Position numbers and translations under genes: made by a program. The notes under the pieces are model-generated. The model was not told the origin of the DNA and made no database searches. It saw only the letters and a program-made list of their open reading frames with translations. 11,121 bases of DNA from UBA1181 sp963654355 (GTDB lineage Bacteria; Bacteroidota; Bacteroidia; Bacteroidales; Paludibacteraceae). This document shows positions 7,757 to 11,121 of this stretch, in pieces (within the stretch, counting starts at the first letter, position 1; every line of letters begins with the position of its first letter). The stretch lies in assembly GCA_963654355.1 (NCBI GenBank), contig CAVKBM010000065.1, forward strand, positions 1 to 11,121, given 5' to 3'.

Positions 7757-9403
7757 CTAAAAAAGATTTTTATTGCGATAAATTAGGTTGTATGCCTCAG
7801 TTTCATCGTTTATAAAGAACTCTGCAACAGTGCATTTTTGCTCTGTGTGCAATTGTGTAATACATTGATTAGCACTCTCTTTATCGTTTGATACACAGTA
7901 AGATGCGCCAACGCTTTTGACCCATCCTTTAGCGGATGTGTGATGTTTAGCAAAAACAAACTCCATGGCTTCTTCAGTTGCAGTTAGTCCTGGCAGATTT
8001 CTGAAAATTTCGCCGCCACAGTTGTTGAGCAGTACAACTCTCAGATTGTCAGGAAGGTTTGTGTTCCATAACGCATTCATATCATAGAAGAAGCTGAGAT
8101 CGCCGATAATAAGAAGAGTCAGTTCGTTAGGGTGTGCAAGGGCGATGCCGACTGCGGCAGAGAGCGAACCATCTATGCCGTTTACACCTCTATTGCAGAA
8201 GATTTTACTTTGGAAAAATTCTTCTGAAACATGTCCGTTCAAGAAGAGTTGCGCATGGCGGATAGTGCTACTATTGGCTAATACAATATTCTGAAAATGA
8301 GAATGTTGCTTGCTTAATTGTTGAATGATGTGAAGAGAAGAAAAGGGTAGTGAAATATTGTTTATAGCTTTTCTTGCTTTCTCGTTATAGCTCGTCCACG
8401 TTTGCTTGTAGATAAAATGTTCTTCACAACTATGAAGCGACTTCAGAAAGTCAATAGCTTGCAACTCAATAATATTCGTCACACTTTGGAAAGTGTCGGA
8501 ACATTCACCTGGTGGATCTACACGCCACACCTCTGGTTTCACTAAACGAATCCATTTTTTGAAGCGTTTCGATACGATATGACCTCCGACATAAACCACA
8601 AGGTCGGGTTGGAGTTCCTTTAAAGTCTCTATGTCTTGATTGAAATAATTTAGAATAATATCAAATTCATCTATTATGTCATTGCAAATGATATTTGAAA
8701 GTGTTTCACAAAATACCGGACAATGTAGTTTATTTGTCAATTCCTTAACGATTTTTGCCTCTGCGAAGTTTGTTTGTCCAATGAGGATGATAGGCTTTTT
8801 TGCTTTTTCCCACTTTTCCAAATAAGGTTGGTTTCTACGGATGATGCGCTCTTTGGGTAGTGTGGTAGCGGAGCAGTCGAAGAAAGGTTCTGTAATGGGT
8901 ATGTTGATGTGAACAGGACCTTTGATACGATGTTCTAATTCTAAAAGAGCTTCGTTGATGAGGCGGTTACAGAACCATGCTTCAGTTTCATCTATAGGTT
9001 CTGGCAATGAGACAGTTTTACGAACGAGACTGCCAAAAACATTGGCTTGTGGCAAAGTTTGCCCGTCCATTTGGCCAATCCAAGCGTATGGACGATCTGC
9101 TGAGATGACGAGTAACGGTACTTGTTGGTAGAATGCCTCCGAAACAGCAGAAGCAAGGTTGAGAAGAGCAGAACCAGAGGTGACACACACAGCCACAGGT
9201 TTGTTAGTGGCAACGGATAGACCGATTGCGACGAACCCCGCGCTCCTCTCGTCTGTAACGGGGTGGCAGTGAAACTCTTTAATGCTTGCGAAGGACTGGG
9301 CCAAGGGCATATTTCGGGATCCAGGGCAGATGACTATGTCGCAGATGTTGTGGGCAAGCATCAGGGAAAGCAGTTTCTGTATATTGGGTTTGGTTGACAG
9401 CAT
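7757..9403 (-). CDS. menD: SEPHCHC synthase (MenD), ThDP-dependent
   Basis: MenD joins isochorismate and 2-oxoglutarate, with loss of CO2, to make 2-succinyl-5-enolpyruvyl-6-hydroxy-3-cyclohexene-1-carboxylate, the committed step to menaquinone. The 548 residues have the three-domain layout of ThDP enzymes. The Pyr domain has ICPGSRNMPLA (25-35) and VTDERSAGF (49-57), with the ThDP-activating Glu52, then SADRPYAW (101-108). A poorly conserved middle domain spans about 200-330. The PP domain has SSTIRHAQ (378-385), NRGVNGIDGS (404-413) and the cofactor motif running from GDLSFFYDMNAL (434-445) to LLNNCGGEIF (458-467). The ATG at 9401-9403 is well placed. Three tandem in-frame TAA codons at 9410-9418 sit only six bases upstream, so the gene cannot start further out. 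The first 14 codons and stop-proximal bases overlap the end of the broken methyltransferase frame. No Shine-Dalgarno sequence is visible. Confidence 0.96.
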   Translation of the reverse strand: MLSTKPNIQKLLSLMLAHNICDIVICPGSRNMPLAQSFASIKEFHCHPVTDERSAGFVAIGLSVATNKPVAVCVTSGSALLNLASAVSEAFYQQVPLLVISADRPYAWIGQMDGQTLPQANVFGSLVRKTVSLPEPIDETEAWFCNRLINEALLELEHRIKGPVHINIPITEPFFDCSATTLPKERIIRRNQPYLEKWEKAKKPIILIGQTNFAEAKIVKELTNKLHCPVFCETLSNIICNDIIDEFDIILNYFNQDIETLKELQPDLVVYVGGHIVSKRFKKWIRLVKPEVWRVDPPGECSDTFQSVTNIIELQAIDFLKSLHSCEEHFIYKQTWTSYNEKARKAINNISLPFSSLHIIQQLSKQHSHFQNIVLANSSTIRHAQLFLNGHVSEEFFQSKIFCNRGVNGIDGSLSAAVGIALAHPNELTLLIIGDLSFFYDMNALWNTNLPDNLRVVLLNNCGGEIFRNLPGLTATEEAMEFVFAKHHTSAKGWVKSVGASYCVSNDKESANQCITQLHTEQKCTVAEFFINDETEAYNLIYRNKNLF

Positions 9404-9793
9404 AATGAATTATTATTAACGCAGCACAAAAATAATCTTTCTTTGTTATCTTTTATGTTTGAAAGACCTGCGGAAAATGCTTTGTATTCTTTTTCAAAGA
9501 TTTTTAGTTCCCCTTTGTTTGATAAAATACGTTTAATGTCGTTATCTGAAATTTTTGCGTTTGATCGATTGTTCCCTTTCTTCTCCATATTGTTGTATGA
9601 CAATAATATGTACTTTGCATCAATTTTTCTTATAAGATTGTCAAATGCATTTGTTGCTTTTTGGGTGCGGTAGTCGCTTTTTAAGTGATTTCGATTCATT
9701 TTTCTTGCAATGCCTTCAACCTTTGGCTTCTTCCATTGGGCTACATTTTCCAAAACATGGTAGGCATCGCAGTATTGTCTTGAATTGTATGGT
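9361..9793 (-). CDS. C-terminal fragment of the D12 adenine methyltransferase
   Basis: This is the frame downstream of the deletion. It opens in the PPY of the catalytic motif and continues NSRQYCDAYHVLENVAQWKK, then a probable target-recognition and C-terminal part with KYILLSYNN, SNAKISDNDIKRIL, FEKEYKAFSAG and NKERLFLCC. No convincing independent start is present: its first usable codon is a TTG at 9751-9753 inside the conserved block, so it is not a separate gene. The last 22 or so residues after ERLFLC do not look like family sequence and run into menD, ending at a TGA at 9361-9363. The true end may have been earlier. Confidence 0.7.
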
Positions 9794-10424
9794 GGTCTAA
9801 ATATACTAAATCTGCTTTGATTTTAGAAGCTATTTGGTTGATATCTTCGTTGTAACACTTATTGTTGATGTTATTGTTTGTAAAGACAATAGGAACTGCT
9901 AATTCTAAGTGCGTGTCGAATTCTACACCTTTGCGGTAAGCATCGTAATGTCCACAGGTTTTTGCAATTTTGTCCATTGCATAAAGTAATGAGGATATAA
10001 GAATCGCACGTTCTCTATCGCTAACAAAATGTTGATCTGTCATTAGATCAATTTCTTCTCGTATGGTTCCAATTTTTTGACAATCTTTTCGGCTGAAGAA
10101 TGTGTCTGCAAAAGTTTCGGACATATAGTTGTCTTCATCTGTGTCTATCTGATTAAATTCAGATATAATATTGTTGATTTTATTTGCATCATACTCTTCC
10201 GAACTGAACCATGCTAAATTGCAGACGTAGTTGCTATAAAGAATATCGTTGGTAATCAGTTGTTTGTTTTGAAATAAAGAAGCAACTGCCCCTGTTCCCG
10301 CAAACAAATCTGCGACTATTTCTATATTAGGACAATTTTCTTCAGCAACGGATTTGATGAAAGGTAACAGTTTGTATTTATTGCCTAAGTAGCGGCGGTT
10401 GTAAATGGTGGTAGTTTTACACAT
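9741..10424 (-). CDS. N-terminal fragment of the D12 adenine methyltransferase
   Basis: This is the frame upstream of the one-base deletion. It encodes the AdoMet-binding half, with motif I ADLFAGTGAVA and the lead-in to motif IV, YLD. After Asp210 the reading frame is wrong and 17 unrelated residues (HHTIQDNTAMPTMFWKM) follow before the TAG at 9741-9743. A product would bind cofactor at best and could not methylate. Upstream, a 114-bp AT-rich gap separates it from the menF stop, a much wider gap than those between the other men genes. Confidence 0.75.
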   Translation of the reverse strand: MCKTTTIYNRRYLGNKYKLLPFIKSVAEENCPNIEIVADLFAGTGAVASLFQNKQLITNDILYSNYVCNLAWFSSEEYDANKINNIISEFNQIDTDEDNYMSETFADTFFSRKDCQKIGTIREEIDLMTDQHFVSDRERAILISSLLYAMDKIAKTCGHYDAYRKGVEFDTHLELAVPIVFTNNNINNKCYNEDINQIASKIKADLVYLDHHTIQDNTAMPTMFWKM

Positions 10425-10498
10425 AGTTTTTTTGCACCGTTTTGTATATCCACATCTAAGAAATATCACTAATCTCTCGTTCTCGCTAACGATAGTAA

Positions 10499-10519
10499 TT
10501 ATTTTTTTCTAAAAAATAA
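10499..10519. repeat. AT-only inverted repeat between menF and the methyltransferase
   Basis: TTATTTTTT and AAAAAATAA flank a TCT loop, giving a 9-bp stem made only of A-T pairs. It lies 20 bases past the menF stop. It could weakly assist termination of menF or mark an AT-rich junction, but such pairing is common by chance in DNA of this composition. Confidence 0.25.
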
Positions 10520-10538
10520 AGTAGGCTTGTCATTTTTC

Positions 10539-11121
10539 TCAAAATGCCTGTAATCTTCGCAGTGTTTCCATCTTAGCTTCCGTCTCTTTCCATTCTTGCT
10601 CTAAGGTTGATTCTGGTAGGATTCCTCCTCCTGCCATTAATTGGACGGTTTGGGTGTCTATCCAGCGCATGCAACGAAGGTTGACATAGAGTCTTGTTTC
10701 TTTCTGTGGATCATACCAACCTAAGAAGCCTGCATAGTAGGTTCTTGTATTACTTTCATTGTTGAGAATGAAATCAACGGCTTCCTCTTTAGGTATGCCA
10801 CAGACGGCGGGAGTGGGGTGTAGCTCCTCTATCACTTTGGGGATTTGTTCAGGTAAAACTTGAAAATAGAGGTCGGTGCGCAAGTGTGCAAGACTATAAT
10901 TTCCGTATGTGTATGGACCTTTCTCTGATAATATCGGAGCAAATTTTTGTATTTTTTTTCGCAAGTAGTCTGTGACGATGGCTTGCTCATGTTTATTCTT
11001 ATCATTCCAATGTAGCTGATCCTCTATAGAGTCTTTTCTCATTGTGCCAGCCAACGCTATGGTATGTATTCCTCCTTTTGTACCCTCTAAAAGTATTTCG
11101 GGGGTTGCTCCTAACCATACG
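10539..11121 (-). CDS. menF: Isochorismate synthase, C-terminal part (5' partial)
   Basis: MenF isomerises chorismate to isochorismate, feeding MenD. The gene runs out of the window at 11121; 193 C-terminal codons are visible and the frame is open to the edge. Reading in from the edge, VWLGATPEILLEG and TIALAGTMRKD are the chorismate-binding core. The AGTMRK Met is internal, and so is the TTG just before it. Further motifs are LHPTPAVCGIPKEEA, YYAGFLGWYD, LYVNLRCMRW and AGGGILPESTLEQEWKETEAKM, the last carrying the Mg-binding and catalytic Glu region of the chorismate-utilising family. HPTPAVCG and the lack of any amidotransferase partner favour isochorismate synthase over anthranilate or aminodeoxychorismate synthase. 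The men genes downstream support this. It is separated from menD by the broken methyltransferase gene. Its promoter lies outside the window. Confidence 0.93.
   Translation of the reverse strand, partial: VWLGATPEILLEGTKGGIHTIALAGTMRKDSIEDQLHWNDKNKHEQAIVTDYLRKKIQKFAPILSEKGPYTYGNYSLAHLRTDLYFQVLPEQIPKVIEELHPTPAVCGIPKEEAVDFILNNESNTRTYYAGFLGWYDPQKETRLYVNLRCMRWIDTQTVQLMAGGGILPESTLEQEWKETEAKMETLRRLQAF

Larger units (their letters stand above)
9361..10424 (-). pseudogene. D12-class DNA adenine methyltransferase, frameshifted in the DPPY motif
   Basis: This is an N6-adenine DNA methyltransferase of the D12 class (MethyltransfD12 family), of the kind seen in restriction-modification systems or as orphans on mobile DNA. 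The first part has RRYLGNKYKLLPFI (10-23, SAM-binding start), VADLFAGTGAVA (37-48, motif I) and a helical region with DRERAILISSLLYAMDKIA. It then reaches ADLVYLD (204-210), where the frame breaks: the DNA reads GACCACCATAC, while the expected catalytic DPPY needs GACCCACCATAC. One C is missing (a G at plus-strand 9794-9795). Adding it restores DPPYNSRQYCDAYHVLENVA and rejoins the second frame for about 354 residues in total. I chose the ATG at 10422-10424; a GTG at 10469 would add 15 unconvincing residues. As written, the product lacks the catalytic Tyr and target-recognition part, so it should be inactive unless the deletion is a sequencing error. No endonuclease gene is adjacent. Confidence 0.88.

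Noticed and set aside
7358..7786. A 142-codon open frame on the plus strand opposite menB
   Set aside because: It is antisense to a fully conserved menB, has no recognisable domain, and reads as a mirror of menB codon structure.
9791..9797. Programmed frameshift or classic phase-variable repeat in the methyltransferase
   Set aside because: The site is only a two-G run with no long homopolymer or tandem repeat, no slippery heptamer, and lies in the catalytic motif; simple deletion or sequencing error is more likely.
10499..10519. Strong terminator after menF
   Set aside because: The stem is nine A-T pairs with no GC, too weak for a confident intrinsic terminator; kept only as a low-confidence repeat.
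10425..10538. Remnant of another gene or target-site duplication next to the methyltransferase
   Set aside because: A 15-codon frame starts nine bases after the menF stop but resembles nothing, and short AT-rich words shared with the menD side (such as AATAATT) are too short to call a duplication.
1..11121. CRISPR array, tRNA, rRNA, insertion sequence or toxin-antitoxin pair
   Set aside because: No regularly spaced repeats, cloverleaf genes, transposase motifs or small paired genes were seen on either strand.

Overview
The window looks like chromosome from a low-GC member of Bacteroidota, probably Bacteroidales. The evidence is the protein style of every gene (a GH5 plus GHL10 pair, PPK1, and a menF-menD-menB-menC set), short AT-rich intergenic gaps, and the lack of clear Shine-Dalgarno sequences before the starts I checked. 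The genus cannot be fixed from this sequence.

Layout. The plus strand runs from 1 to about 5762. First comes a GH5 endoglucanase-like enzyme cut off by the left edge. It is followed 25 bp later by a secreted GHL10-type glycosidase with a basic tail. After a 154-bp AT-rich gap there is a polyphosphate module: ppk1, which makes polyphosphate, and ppx, a short exopolyphosphatase that starts right at the ppk1 stop. A perfect 18-bp hairpin in the 93-bp gap after ppx separates this strand from convergent genes.

The minus strand, read from 11121 down to 5856, is a menaquinone operon: menF (isochorismate synthase, 5' end outside the window), menD, menB and menC. The products convert chorismate to isochorismate, then SEPHCHC, then (after MenH) SHCHC to o-succinylbenzoate, and finally, after MenE, close the naphthoquinone ring. 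menE and menH are not in the window. menB and menC overlap by 4 bp (ATGA), which is typical of translational coupling.

The main oddity is inside this operon. Between menF and menD lies a gene for a D12-class DNA adenine methyltransferase that has no place in quinone synthesis. It is more AT-rich than menB in the stretches I counted, has no visible restriction partner, and is broken by a one-base deletion exactly in its catalytic DPPY motif. Restoring one base rejoins the two halves into a full-length enzyme. Its 3' reading frame runs 43 bases into menD. I found no CRISPR array, tRNA, rRNA, transposase or wholly new multi-gene system. The broken methyltransferase cargo in a housekeeping operon is the feature most worth a second look.
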